Shown piece after piece: positions 1-7,759 of a stretch of 64,000 nucleotides of DNA. Positions within the stretch are counted from its first letter, which is position 1. Every line of letters starts with the position of its first letter. The notes under the pieces are model-generated. The model did no database searches. It saw only the letters and a program-made list of their open reading frames with translations, and was not told the DNA's origin. The stretch is taken from assembly GCF_019317285.1 (NCBI RefSeq), contig NZ_CP079218.1, positions 1,364,001 through 1,428,000 on the forward strand, given 5' to 3'. The stretch is from Pedobacter sp. D749. Its GTDB lineage: Bacteria; Bacteroidota; Bacteroidia; Sphingobacteriales; Sphingobacteriaceae. The translations under genes and the position numbers were made by a program.

Positions 1-1053
1 CAGCCAATCGAGGTGAAAATTTTTGGCAACGACCAGGAAAAACTACAGGGTTTATCTAAAAAGGTAGCCGATCTGGTTTCGCATGTAGGTGGTACAGCCG
101 ATGTGTTTGACGGTATTGTACTCTCCGGGCCAACGGTAAATATCCAGCCCAATTTTACTATGCTGGCACAATATGGTGTTACTCCGGTGTCCTTTCAATC
201 GCAGCTTCAAACCGCCATGCAGGGAACCTTAATTGGCAATTTATACGATAAACAACAGCTTTCGCCCATTCGCATGGTTTATCCCGGAAGCAGAACTTTT
301 GGCGTGGCAGATATCAACAAGCTTAAAATTTTCTTACCAGATGGAACAGCAGTGCCCATTCAGCAAATGGCCAGTGTTGATCTTAAAGCTGGAATTGCCG
401 AAGTAGCAAGAGAAAACCTGCAAACCATTGGGGTAGTTACCTCAAGGCTCGATAACCGGGATCTTGGAAGTGTAATGAAAGATCTTCAGAAAGCCGTTAA
501 TGCCAACATAAACCTGCCTTCGGGTTACCACATCGAATATGGCGGTGCATATAAAGAACAGCAACAATCGTTCTCCGAACTGCTCACCATTCTTATCGCA
601 TCGAGTTTGTTGGTGTTTAGTGTAATCTTATTTCTGTTTAAAGATTTTAAAATTGCCTTTCTCATTTTATTAATCTCGGTGCTGGGCATTTCTGGGAGTT
701 ATTTAGCCTTGTTTTTAACCCATACCCCCTTAAACGTAGGAAGTTACACCGGGTTAATTATGATTGTGGGCATCATTGGCGAGAATGCTATATTTACCTT
801 TTTACAGTTTAAAGAATCTCTTGCCAAACAAAGTGTTGATGATGCCATAACCTTTGCCATTTCTACCCGGTTACGGCCAAAATTAATGACTGCACTTGGG
901 GCAATTATCGCCTTAATGCCTTTGGCTTTAGGTATCGGTGCTGGTGCACAGCTGCATCAACCATTGGCCATTGCTGTTATTGGTGGTTTTATAGTAGCCA
1001 TGCCTTTATTGCTCATTGCTTTACCAAGCTTGATCAGGGGAATTTATAAATAG
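1..1053 (+). CDS. RND-family efflux transporter, C-terminal part (truncated by window start)
   Basis: The frame is open from base 1 (reading QPIEVKIF...), so the gene begins upstream and only the last 350 residues are visible. These include a periplasmic porter/docking stretch and then a block of hydrophobic helices starting around LLTILIASSLLVFSVILFLF. The segment GLIMIVGIIGENAIF corresponds to the transmembrane helix that in HAE1 pumps reads GIVVNNAIL, so this is the inner-membrane proton-driven pump of a tripartite efflux system. The protein ends soon after the last helix (PSLIRGIYK) with no extended tail. Substrate (drug or metal) cannot be told from this part. The membrane-fusion and outer-membrane partners would have to lie upstream, outside the window. 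Confidence 0.85.
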   Translation, partial: QPIEVKIFGNDQEKLQGLSKKVADLVSHVGGTADVFDGIVLSGPTVNIQPNFTMLAQYGVTPVSFQSQLQTAMQGTLIGNLYDKQQLSPIRMVYPGSRTFGVADINKLKIFLPDGTAVPIQQMASVDLKAGIAEVARENLQTIGVVTSRLDNRDLGSVMKDLQKAVNANINLPSGYHIEYGGAYKEQQQSFSELLTILIASSLLVFSVILFLFKDFKIAFLILLISVLGISGSYLALFLTHTPLNVGSYTGLIMIVGIIGENAIFTFLQFKESLAKQSVDDAITFAISTRLRPKLMTALGAIIALMPLALGIGAGAQLHQPLAIAVIGGFIVAMPLLLIALPSLIRGIYK

Positions 1054-1484
1054 TAAAGAGAAACATAGGCCTCCTAATTTTAGAGGGGTTGGGGCAATTA
1101 GTTTGTGCATTTTCATTTGAAAACGAACATTCATACCTCCGTGGGTCCTGCAGCCCCGTTATGCACTCCAATCTTTTTATTGCAAATTTTACGCCACCAG
1201 CAGCAAGATAGGGGATGATTGCACTTAAGCAATAAAAAGGATTTCCATTACTACCGGGTTTAAGAACAGAGTGCAGTTCCTGGATAAAAAGGAAGCTATT
1301 ATGGCCTTTACATCATTCCCGTGTATGCGGAAATCTTAATGTAAGCAATAAAATAAAGCACAACAGGAAAATAAAGCGTGTTGGTAAATGGAATTTTATT
1401 TGCTAATATTTTTAGTAATTTTGTTGTGAAATTGAGTTGTGAAACTAAAAGACTCAATACTGCATAACAAAACTAAAATTATTT
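1054..1484. other. Intergenic region with a long-loop inverted repeat
   Basis: No convincing ORF is present. An 11-bp inverted repeat (CTTTTTATTGC at 1173-1183 and its complement at 1229-1239) encloses a 45-nt loop. The region looks like degraded accessory DNA following the efflux operon. I recognise nothing else in it. Confidence 0.4.
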
Positions 1485-1583
1485 ATGAAAGAGTTAATTG
1501 AACTAATAAAACGCTATTTGTTGAAAGAGGCTGCAACTTTAAATCAAATTACTGATAAACCAAGAAAACCTAAGAAGAAGTAA
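1485..1583 (+). CDS. Possible 32-residue basic small protein
   Basis: A short ORF opens with ATG at 1485 and reads MKELIELIKRYLLKEAATLN and so on, ending in the lysine-rich tail PRKPKKK. It has an amphipathic N-terminal helix (regularly spaced I/L with K/E) and a positively charged C-terminus, so a nucleic-acid- or membrane-associated peptide is conceivable. No family is recognised. It lies directly before a decayed ORF (1606-1943) and may belong to the same lost module. Its length makes chance possible. Confidence 0.3.
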   Translation: MKELIELIKRYLLKEAATLNQITDKPRKPKKK

Positions 1584-1605
1584 AAATCTATATTATTCTA
1601 GCAAA

Positions 1606-1943
1606 ATGAAGCTTAAAGAACTTACAATAAAAAGTGAGTTAGAACAGAACTAGGAAAACTATAAATACGAAGAACAAGCTAAGCCATGTAACTTGCTTAC
1701 CATCTATCAGGAAGCAAAAGCTGCCAAGCATTGGATATACGACCCGAAATTAAACGCTTGAAAACACCCGGATAATTTTTAGAGCTTGAAAAGAGAATTA
1801 CAAGTGGCGAAGCTAAGCAGTTGGAGCGTCTGCAGATTAAAGACCCTATGGAAGGGATTAACGCTGCCTATGAACAGTTTCAGTGGTTAAAGGATAGGAT
1901 GGATGTGTTTGCTAAGAAAGTTATTGAATATTACAAACTTTGA
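1606..1943 (+). pseudogene. Decayed ORF of unknown family with two stops and a frameshift
   Basis: The first reading frame starts MKLKELTIKSELEQN and hits TAG at 1651-1653. It then stays open as ENYKYEEQAKPCNLLTIYQE until about 1725. From there the coherent reading moves to another frame (LDIRPEIKRLKTPG), is interrupted by TAA at 1773-1775, and continues as FLELEKRITSGEAKQLERLQ to TGA at 1941-1943. Joined together these give a plausible helical, charged protein of about 110 residues ending WLKDRMDVFAKKVIEYYKL. At least three inactivating changes are therefore visible. I do not recognise the parent family. Confidence 0.55.
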
Positions 1944-2152
1944 AAAGGATAGATTCCAATGATCATATACATATGTGGGGTTTTTATTAAATTTGATTTT
2001 ATCAAGCTGATGGATAAATGAAGTTAGGATAAAAATTTACTTAATGATATTGCAGCGTACTTTATAAAGTGTAATTTAAAGTTGGTTAACTATTATTTAT
2101 AAAACTGAACAGATTTTAATCAAAGCTAAGTTTAATTTAAAATAAGAAAAAT

Positions 2153-3247
2153 ATGCAAGAAGTAAACTTAACTTCGGATGAGAGAGAATTCGATTATGCA
2201 TTTAAGTTTAAAGGTGGAATTAGAAAGGATTTTGAAGTGCCGGTGGTCTTAAAAGGGGCTCAAAATGCGATTGATGTTTTAAGAAAATTGAAACCGATTC
2301 TTCCAGAAGCTAATATTAATATCGTGAATGATAGTACTTTTGGCGCATGTGCAACTAAGGTGGATATGAAATATTTTATCGGAATAAATTATGGAACATA
2401 TATGCTTTTGTTTGCACTCTTTTGCAGGATGTTGGGAAATAAAGATATATTATCTAGTATTGGGAACTCTAGCAATGAAATTGATCAAGAAAAATTATTT
2501 AATATTCACATCCTTGATATTAATCTTTTGGCAGCGATTACGGAACCAGTTATTCCTGTAGACAGTACAAGAAAAGCACTTGCTTTTTGGTTAGCCAATA
2601 AAGCGTTGCACACCATAACGATACATGAGTATGCACATATTATAAATGGGCATTGTGATCTTATGTTGAATATTAATAGTAATGGTATAATAACTGAAAA
2701 TTTACGGCATAATTCTATTGTTTCATCTGAAGATATGATGTTGAGCCAAACTCTTGAATTTGATGCAGATGCTTATTCCATATTAAAAGGTTTAACGTTA
2801 TTAAATATGGAGTGGAATCAAAAGGCTTTTGTAGATGAGCTCAATAGCGTATTCAAATCCTTTACTGATATGCTTTCTATGTGGTCTTTTGCTAATTACT
2901 CGATTTGGAAGTTATTTGGAGTTGGTAATTACGATCTTGATAGGCTAAGCACCTATTCCCACCCGCCCCCAAGCATAAGGCAAAGATTAGCTTTAGATCT
3001 AATATCTACTATTCACCTAGATTCAAATAAATGTGATGAAGTAGTTAGTGCATGCCTAAATGCTGCTTTGGAAGCGGATCGATCATTTGAAAAATTATCA
3101 CAAACAGTAGAAACTTTAGAAGGCTGGAAGATGAATCAAGATCCTAGGTGTGAAGAACATATGGAAAGTTTAAGGAAAAATTGGAAAAATGTAAGGCCAT
3201 TATTAGTGACTTACTCCATTAATGGCCTGGCACCAATACAAGAATAA
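2153..3247 (+). CDS. Soluble HExxH zinc metallopeptidase-like protein (M48/U49-like)
   Basis: The 364-residue protein has no signal peptide or membrane helix, so it should be cytoplasmic. Residues 158-162 are HEYAH in the context ITIHEYAHIINGHCD, a gluzincin-type zinc motif. About 40 residues later the segment LEFDADAY (E202, D204, D206) supplies the expected third ligand in the ExxxD style of M48 and related peptidases. The GH following the motif and the soluble architecture also recall phage-exclusion Lit-type (U49) peptidases, but I cannot show this by alignment. The C-terminal third is helical and acidic. It stands alone on the plus strand in an accessory region. Zinc peptidase activity is likely; the substrate is unknown. 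Confidence 0.6.
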   Translation: MQEVNLTSDEREFDYAFKFKGGIRKDFEVPVVLKGAQNAIDVLRKLKPILPEANINIVNDSTFGACATKVDMKYFIGINYGTYMLLFALFCRMLGNKDILSSIGNSSNEIDQEKLFNIHILDINLLAAITEPVIPVDSTRKALAFWLANKALHTITIHEYAHIINGHCDLMLNINSNGIITENLRHNSIVSSEDMMLSQTLEFDADAYSILKGLTLLNMEWNQKAFVDELNSVFKSFTDMLSMWSFANYSIWKLFGVGNYDLDRLSTYSHPPPSIRQRLALDLISTIHLDSNKCDEVVSACLNAALEADRSFEKLSQTVETLEGWKMNQDPRCEEHMESLRKNWKNVRPLLVTYSINGLAPIQE

Positions 3248-3312
3248 TGTCAATATCAAGCCTTTGAAGGATATATTATTGATCTATTAATGTAAGTTGT
3301 TAATATTTTTCT

Positions 3313-3320
3313 TATCTTTA
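3313..3320 (+). promoter_or_regulatory. Candidate -7 box before the structured leader
   Basis: TATCTTTA fits the Bacteroidota -7 consensus TAnnTTTG except for the last base. It would place transcription start at about 3323-3327, exactly at the first arm of the downstream stem. No convincing -33 element is seen at ideal distance. Confidence 0.4.
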
Positions 3321-3322
3321 TA

Positions 3323-3472
3323 GTGCAACCAACGTTGGAGAAATCCAGCAATTTTAATTATTTATTATAAGCCCAGGCATACTGGTGAAAGTCTAGCATC
3401 ACTTCGGTTTTCCGACGTTGGTTGCAGTGACCTGGGCGTTTATTTAATTTTTTTTTCAAAATGCAACCAACG
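3323..3472 (+). promoter_or_regulatory. Structured mRNA leader: pseudoknot with alternative pairing to the start codon
   Basis: Stem 1 pairs 3324-3339 with 3411-3426 (16 bp, one U-G wobble). Stem 2 pairs GCCCAGG at 3371-3377, inside the loop of stem 1, with CCTGGGC at 3431-3437, outside it, giving a classical H-type pseudoknot. The 5' arm TGCAACCAACG (3324-3334) recurs exactly at 3462-3472, overlapping the ATG of the downstream gene. The 3' arm at 3416-3426 could therefore pair with either copy. One state would form the leader pseudoknot and the other would bury the start codon. The pairings are seen; the switching is inferred. Confidence 0.6.
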
Positions 3473-3907
3473 AAAAATCAAATTGCTTTAGCTGAATTGA
3501 AGTTCAGTTACGTAGCACTTAACCGACCCTTAGATGTGAGTAAAGCAGAAACCTCTTTTAACCTTTTAAAACAATTGCGGAGCAGGCAATTATCTAAAGA
3601 TAAGGTAGAATGGTACATTATGTTTGTAAACGAAAATTATCAGGTTTTTTCGTGGTACGAACTCACCAAGCAAAAGCAAAGCCCTAATTATGTAAAGCAA
3701 ATTGTAGGTTTAGCTATAGCCTGCAATGCTTATGGGGTACTGATTTTAAATTATTGCGATATTATCCGTGTTAACGCAAACGAGCTTGATGAGCGTTTTT
3801 TAAAAAGTTGTTTCAATACCTGCGAAGAACTTAAGATCGAAATTATTGATTATATGATTTGTAGCCCGCAATCTTATTTGAGTTTACGCGAAAGTTATAA
3901 GGATTAA
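3461..3907 (+). CDS. RadC/JAB-like protein lacking the metal-binding motif
   Basis: This 148-residue cytoplasmic protein follows the RadC-type JAB (MPN) fold pattern. The strand WYIMFVNENYQVF matches the position of FKVLFLNTKN in RadC, VGLAIACNAYGVLILNYCD matches ALELNASALILVHNHPSG, and the end LKIEIIDYMICSPQSYLSLRE matches the typical ending IEVLDHIIIGDGRYFSFRE. Where active JAB proteins have HNHPSG the sequence is LNYCDI, so the HxH ligands are missing and metalloprotease activity is unlikely. RadC-like proteins in Bacteroidota are often carried on mobile elements. The start at 3461 falls inside a repeated sequence that can be sequestered by the leader. It is transcribed alone and ends at a strong terminator. 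Confidence 0.6.
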   Translation: MQPTKNQIALAELKFSYVALNRPLDVSKAETSFNLLKQLRSRQLSKDKVEWYIMFVNENYQVFSWYELTKQKQSPNYVKQIVGLAIACNAYGVLILNYCDIIRVNANELDERFLKSCFNTCEELKIEIIDYMICSPQSYLSLRESYKD

Positions 3908-3915
3908 AATATAAA

Positions 3916-3945
3916 CAGGTTGCCTCATTTGAGGCAACCTGTTTT
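3916..3945 (+). terminator. Intrinsic terminator of the RadC-like gene
   Basis: An 11-bp perfect hairpin (CAGGTTGCCTC at 3916-3926, complement at 3931-3941, loop ATTT) is followed by TTTT. It starts 8 bases after the stop codon. Confidence 0.8.
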
Positions 3946-4000
3946 AAGGCAAAACTGTTTTAAGCTTTACATCTCTACAAGAGATACTAATAGCTAATCT

Positions 4001-4492
4001 TTAAGGTTGAACAGACATTTCCACATTAGGTAAATTTTTCTTTAACATTTTAAATTGAGCAACCGGTATGATAGCTGTCATAAAGTGTAAAGCTTTGAGG
4101 TGTTTGCATGACTTTAGAACACTTATGATCTGTGGTATAGAAGTGTCATCACCAATTGAAAAGGAAATGTTTTCTAAATTTGGCAGTTCCTCCAATTCAA
4201 CTGGTAATTCTTTTACAAATAAACCGTCTAAATGAATGTTCTCAAGTTTGCGATAAAATTTTATAGAACTAGGAATCTGGTAATATGTTGCGTCTGGTGG
4301 CATTATATTAAAGGGTGGATATACCGTAGTTTTATTATTCCGGATTAATAAAGTTGTTGCCTCGACAGATGTAGGATTTCTTTTAACATATCCTTCATTG
4401 AAATGATGTATTGGAAGATCTAGAACCATAGGTTTAGTACAAGAAATTGAAATCAAAATTACATAAACGATGAGAATTTTATAGTGTTTCAT
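4001..4492 (-). CDS. Small lipoprotein with leucine-rich-repeat-like body
   Basis: The 163-residue product starts with a lipoprotein signal (MKHYKILIVYVILISISC, lipid Cys at 18). The body has LRR-like spacing: LENIHLDGLFVKELPVELEE, LPNLENISFSI and SCKHLKALHF. It should be anchored in the periplasm or at the outer membrane. A tandem, broken paralogue lies just upstream at 4616-5073, and the group follows a lipoprotein with a C-terminal metallopeptidase domain on the same strand. Such duplicated small lipoproteins downstream of a toxin-like gene are typical of immunity genes, but no family was recognised and this role is an inference. Confidence 0.6.
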   Translation of the reverse strand: MKHYKILIVYVILISISCTKPMVLDLPIHHFNEGYVKRNPTSVEATTLLIRNNKTTVYPPFNIMPPDATYYQIPSSIKFYRKLENIHLDGLFVKELPVELEELPNLENISFSIGDDTSIPQIISVLKSCKHLKALHFMTAIIPVAQFKMLKKNLPNVEMSVQP

Positions 4493-4615
4493 ATTATAGA
4501 TTTTTAATCCGATCCTTTAATGCATAAAACACCCATCGCCTTAAGCATTGGCCTGACTTGTGCTTTGGCAGTATCTTAAGATTGAAAGTTTCAAACTGAC
4601 GAGGATATTTTAAAA

Positions 4616-5073
4616 CTAAAAGGGTTCCATATGAATTTTTATGTTTGGCAATCCTTTCTTAAGCTCTTCAATTTTTTCAGGTTTGGTTATGCAGTGACAC
4701 AATAATATTGCCTTTAGCTTCTTACATGATAACAAAACATCAACAATTTGGGGGATAGAACTATTTGGAGCAAGAGAAAATGATATAGTTTTTAATTCAA
4801 GTAATTCTGCAGTTCAGTAGGCAGCTCTTCAATAAATAAATTTACAATATGCAGATCCTTCAGTCTTGTGTAGTTTTCAATGGAATGCGGAATTTTATAA
4901 TAGGGAATATCTTTAGGGATGATGTTTTTAGGGGGGACAACCAATATCCGATTGTTTCGGAATAACAAAGTGGTTGCATCAACCGAAGAGGGGTGCCGTT
5001 GGAAATAACTTTCATTGAAGTGATGTATTGGAAGATCTAGAACCATATTTTTAGTGCAAAAAATTGAAAACAA
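4616..5073 (-). pseudogene. Frameshifted, signal-less paralogue of the LRR-like lipoprotein
   Basis: From about 5073 the minus strand reads CTKNMVLDLPIHHFNESYF..., closely matching CTKPMVLDLPIHHFNEGYV of the intact copy at 4001-4492. The lipoprotein signal is mostly missing: only FSIFC remains and a stop lies just before it. At about 4795-4810 the frame breaks. One frame ends as ELQNYLN at 4792, while the continuation lies in another frame as LLELKTISFSLAPNSSIPQI, matching LENISFSIGDDTSIPQI of the paralogue. It then runs to TAG at 4616-4618. This is a tandem duplicate that has lost both its export signal and its frame. Confidence 0.8.
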
Positions 5074-5089
5074 AATTTATATTACAGAA

Positions 5090-5512
5090 TCAGACCTGCC
5101 ATGGTATGACCGATGTAATCTCCCAGCTTTTATTTCCGGTCTTTTTAAAACGCAATCTCAGGTATTGCCTACGGGGCATAAGCACAAGTTCTACTTCGGC
5201 ATCACCATTTGAAAGCTGGGCGAATTTATAGAACTCAATTGTTGATGCCTCTGTTGACTGTATGGAACTCTCCTCGGTTAAATTTAATTCCATACCATCA
5301 ACCTTTACCGTTTTTGCCTCTTCGGTAAATGCATTTTTTAGTATATAAACCTTCGGATAAAGATACCTTTTATATTTCCTTATAGTATATCCCGTACTCT
5401 TAACTAGGATATCCTGCGGTACCGATTTTTCGCTCTTAGGTGCGCATGATAGGCACAGCGCAATGATGATCAAACACAGCCACTTACTGTTTCCTGTAAT
5501 ATACTTTTCCAT
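5090..5512 (-). CDS. Small lipoprotein, possible immunity partner of the upstream metallopeptidase protein
   Basis: I start at ATG 5512, giving MEKYITGNSKWLCLIIIALC followed by LSC, a clean lipobox with lipid Cys at 23; the longer open frame adds 15 residues that would spoil the signal. The 140-residue product has a mixed alpha/beta periplasmic domain ending WEITSVIPWQV. It overlaps the last 29 bases of the upstream gene (stop at 5484-5486) in another frame, so the two are translationally linked. A tightly coupled small lipoprotein after a large lipoprotein with a C-terminal peptidase domain fits an immunity or inhibitor role. The family is unknown. Confidence 0.6.
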   Translation of the reverse strand: MEKYITGNSKWLCLIIIALCLSCAPKSEKSVPQDILVKSTGYTIRKYKRYLYPKVYILKNAFTEEAKTVKVDGMELNLTEESSIQSTEASTIEFYKFAQLSNGDAEVELVLMPRRQYLRLRFKKTGNKSWEITSVIPWQV

Positions 5513-7415
5513 TTTTTTTGTTATATTGTAGAACCCCACCAAATGCATCTTTTTCAAACAGCTCTCCCATCTCTCCTGCTAATGAAGGGGAGAGGCCAAA
5601 ATTGTTGTCGCTCCAGTGAACGTACTCATGAAGAATTGTGGTTGCCAGTAGTATCACCAGTGCATCGGCGTTGGCGCCGTTTGCCGCTTCCAATAAATCA
5701 ATGAATTCCTTATTTAAAAAGATAAAAGGCTTATTCGCGTCATCACTTATGCATCTTCCATAGGGGTAGTTATAAGACTTTGTTTTTGGAATATAGGTTT
5801 TCATCTGCTCTTTTGGAGTAACATAGATGATCGGGCCCCTTTTATCAAATTTCAGATCATTTAAAACGGAGGTCTGTGTAAAACCTGTGTATTTAACCAA
5901 TGCCGCTATTATTTTTGGATTACTTGCTACTCTGTTATACAAACCTTTGACAAGCGCCGTGAGCTTAGGATATTTAACCATGTCCTGTGGTGAAATCACC
6001 ATCCGTGTTTCGGAATTTTCAATTTCGAGCTCAACATAATTAACCACATCAGTATTTGCAGGGAATACGGTCGCATTGTCATACTCGGCATTCAATAAAT
6101 CTTCGAAGCTTACGTCTGTATTTGCCATTAAATAGCCAGCTGCCCATTTCAAAAAAACAAAATTTTCAGCGGATCTGCCATCGGTTTTTAAAAAAGCTTC
6201 GAACGCAGAAACAATATCGATACGGGTATTTAAAAATGTCCTTGTTGTAATATCATAAATTTCCAGAGTATACATAAGCTCTTGCCCAGGTGGAGTATAG
6301 ATTACACCACCTGGCGGCATTGGAAATGAGTTTGTCTTTCCATTATAATATGTTGTTGGGAACGACCATCCTGTTATACCATAACCATAAGTCGGTGGAT
6401 TGCCATATCCGTCGGGTCCCTTAAATCCAACACTATAATGAATTCCTACTGAAAACATATCAGAACTGCTATCTGGCGTAAAAAACGAACCTACACGGGC
6501 CCCGTCTCGCCATACTTCGACCATAGTTCCATGAAAGGAAAGGTTGCCAAATGTTACAGTAGTCTCAAAAGGCTGAGTTAATTGAAAGTTTAGTCCTTTT
6601 AAATAGCTTAAAAAAGCCTCAAAATTACTATTTGGAATCTTGCAGTTTAAACATTTAGGATCGATACCAAAATCAACAGGTTTTGGGGCATTTTCGTCTC
6701 CACTTCCGCCTCCACCTCCACCTGGCATTTCATCGATACCGCAGGTTCTGCCCTGAAATTCCTCTGATATTATATTCCCCTCCCTATCCCTGGTTACTAT
6801 ATACCAATCTATGCAATCGCCACCTGGTGGAGGTAATTCTGTAGCCATAATTTTGTTTGGACTAAGGCCATGACTTTCCAACTTACTAGATTCTGTGTTA
6901 TTTATAGTTGGCTTATTTGATCTAACAGAGTTATTGCTTTGCGTTAATTCTCCTTGATTTCCGAAAGCTCTTTGGTATAATGATTTGGCATTATATGTTC
7001 TACCTTCATTATTTGTATTAATGCTCTGTTTACTTTCTTCATCACCTATTAGCTTTGCTTCGTATCCACTGTCATTTTTGCGCATAATCAAAATAGGATC
7101 AACAGACTGCCGAAGTTCTAGTGGAACATTAATATCCAACGGTACAACATAAGCCTCTGTCTGACCTTCCACTTCAGAAAACTGAGCAGCACCCCATTTT
7201 GGTTTTACTGTAAGTGGGAATGAATATTTACCTCCTTTGGACACTAAACTACTGGTAGATTTATCAAAGTTTTTCCCGTACCAAATTCTGGCATTTTCTA
7301 TCCGGTCATTTGAATTGGGCATTAAAGTGTCTCTACGACATGATTGTATCAAGAAGAGGAACAATAAGACTAGGCAAGCCATAGCTTTGCCTTTACGGAG
7401 TGTTAATTTGGTCAT
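5484..7415 (-). CDS. Polymorphic-toxin-like lipoprotein with C-terminal HEYVH metallopeptidase domain
   Basis: The 643-residue product begins with a lipoprotein signal (LFLFLIQSC, lipid Cys 26). Residues 40-130 form an N-terminal domain ending in PILIMRKNDSGYEAKLIGD. A short Cys-flanked module follows (CIDWYIVTRDREGNIISEEF, C201 to C225), which I recall as common in Bacteroidota surface lipoproteins with interchangeable C-termini. After a glycine-rich linker (about 232-238) comes a long C-terminal region. Its end carries HEYVH at 596-600 and a downstream ELFEKDAF (E619/E621/D623), giving a zincin-type active site. The arrangement suggests a secreted or surface metallopeptidase effector. It overlaps the next small lipoprotein gene. 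A general surface protease is the main alternative. Confidence 0.6.
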   Translation of the reverse strand: MTKLTLRKGKAMACLVLLFLFLIQSCRRDTLMPNSNDRIENARIWYGKNFDKSTSSLVSKGGKYSFPLTVKPKWGAAQFSEVEGQTEAYVVPLDINVPLELRQSVDPILIMRKNDSGYEAKLIGDEESKQSINTNNEGRTYNAKSLYQRAFGNQGELTQSNNSVRSNKPTINNTESSKLESHGLSPNKIMATELPPPGGDCIDWYIVTRDREGNIISEEFQGRTCGIDEMPGGGGGGSGDENAPKPVDFGIDPKCLNCKIPNSNFEAFLSYLKGLNFQLTQPFETTVTFGNLSFHGTMVEVWRDGARVGSFFTPDSSSDMFSVGIHYSVGFKGPDGYGNPPTYGYGITGWSFPTTYYNGKTNSFPMPPGGVIYTPPGQELMYTLEIYDITTRTFLNTRIDIVSAFEAFLKTDGRSAENFVFLKWAAGYLMANTDVSFEDLLNAEYDNATVFPANTDVVNYVELEIENSETRMVISPQDMVKYPKLTALVKGLYNRVASNPKIIAALVKYTGFTQTSVLNDLKFDKRGPIIYVTPKEQMKTYIPKTKSYNYPYGRCISDDANKPFIFLNKEFIDLLEAANGANADALVILLATTILHEYVHWSDNNFGLSPSLAGEMGELFEKDAFGGVLQYNKKNGKVYYRKQ

Positions 7416-7759
7416 TGTTAATTTAGATATTTAAAATTGAGAGGATCGATTACTCAAACATACGATAACATTCTCATTATTTCAAAGACGTTTATTAACA
7501 ACTCCCGAAAAGATTGGTAAATTTATTTTCAGCTTTTTAACAGCGTAAAAGAATTTTATTTTATCACATCAAGAAGCTGTTTCTAAACAGACAACTTTAT
7601 TTAGAAAGTAGTAATGCCCTTCTAAAATGTATCCTCAACAGATGTTTTTACTAATCAATTGTAGTAATTAAAAATTAGTCAATCGTTTGCGCTGATATTT
7701 ATGTTGTAATGCTCATTTGCTTGTTCTACTTTTAAAAATACAAAACCAAAAAAACACAA
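7416..7759. other. Divergent intergenic region between the toxin-like gene and GH109 gene
   Basis: This 344-bp AT-rich spacer must hold promoters in both directions. I see no ORF and no strong palindrome; a clear TAnnTTTG box at suitable distance was not found. Confidence 0.4.

Noticed and set aside
3323..3370. GTG-started mini-ORF (VQPTLEKSSNFNYLL) in the leader, mimicking the MQPT start of the gene
   Set aside because: The similarity is explained by the repeated pairing arm, the predicted transcript starts at the GTG itself, and no translation signal is visible. It is mentioned only as an alternative.
3323..3440. HDV-like ribozyme reading of the pseudoknot
   Set aside because: The nesting order is similar, but the first stem is 16 bp rather than 7, the junction before the second stem is 31 nt, and neither the catalytic C segment nor the P4 region is present.
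4792..5073. Separate 93-residue gene
   Set aside because: It is the first half of a frameshifted paralogue of the 4001-4492 gene and starts at a TTG inside a lost signal peptide.
5827..7434. Plus-strand ORFs opposite the metallopeptidase lipoprotein
   Set aside because: They are antisense shadows of a well-supported coding frame, with no domain or start signal of their own.
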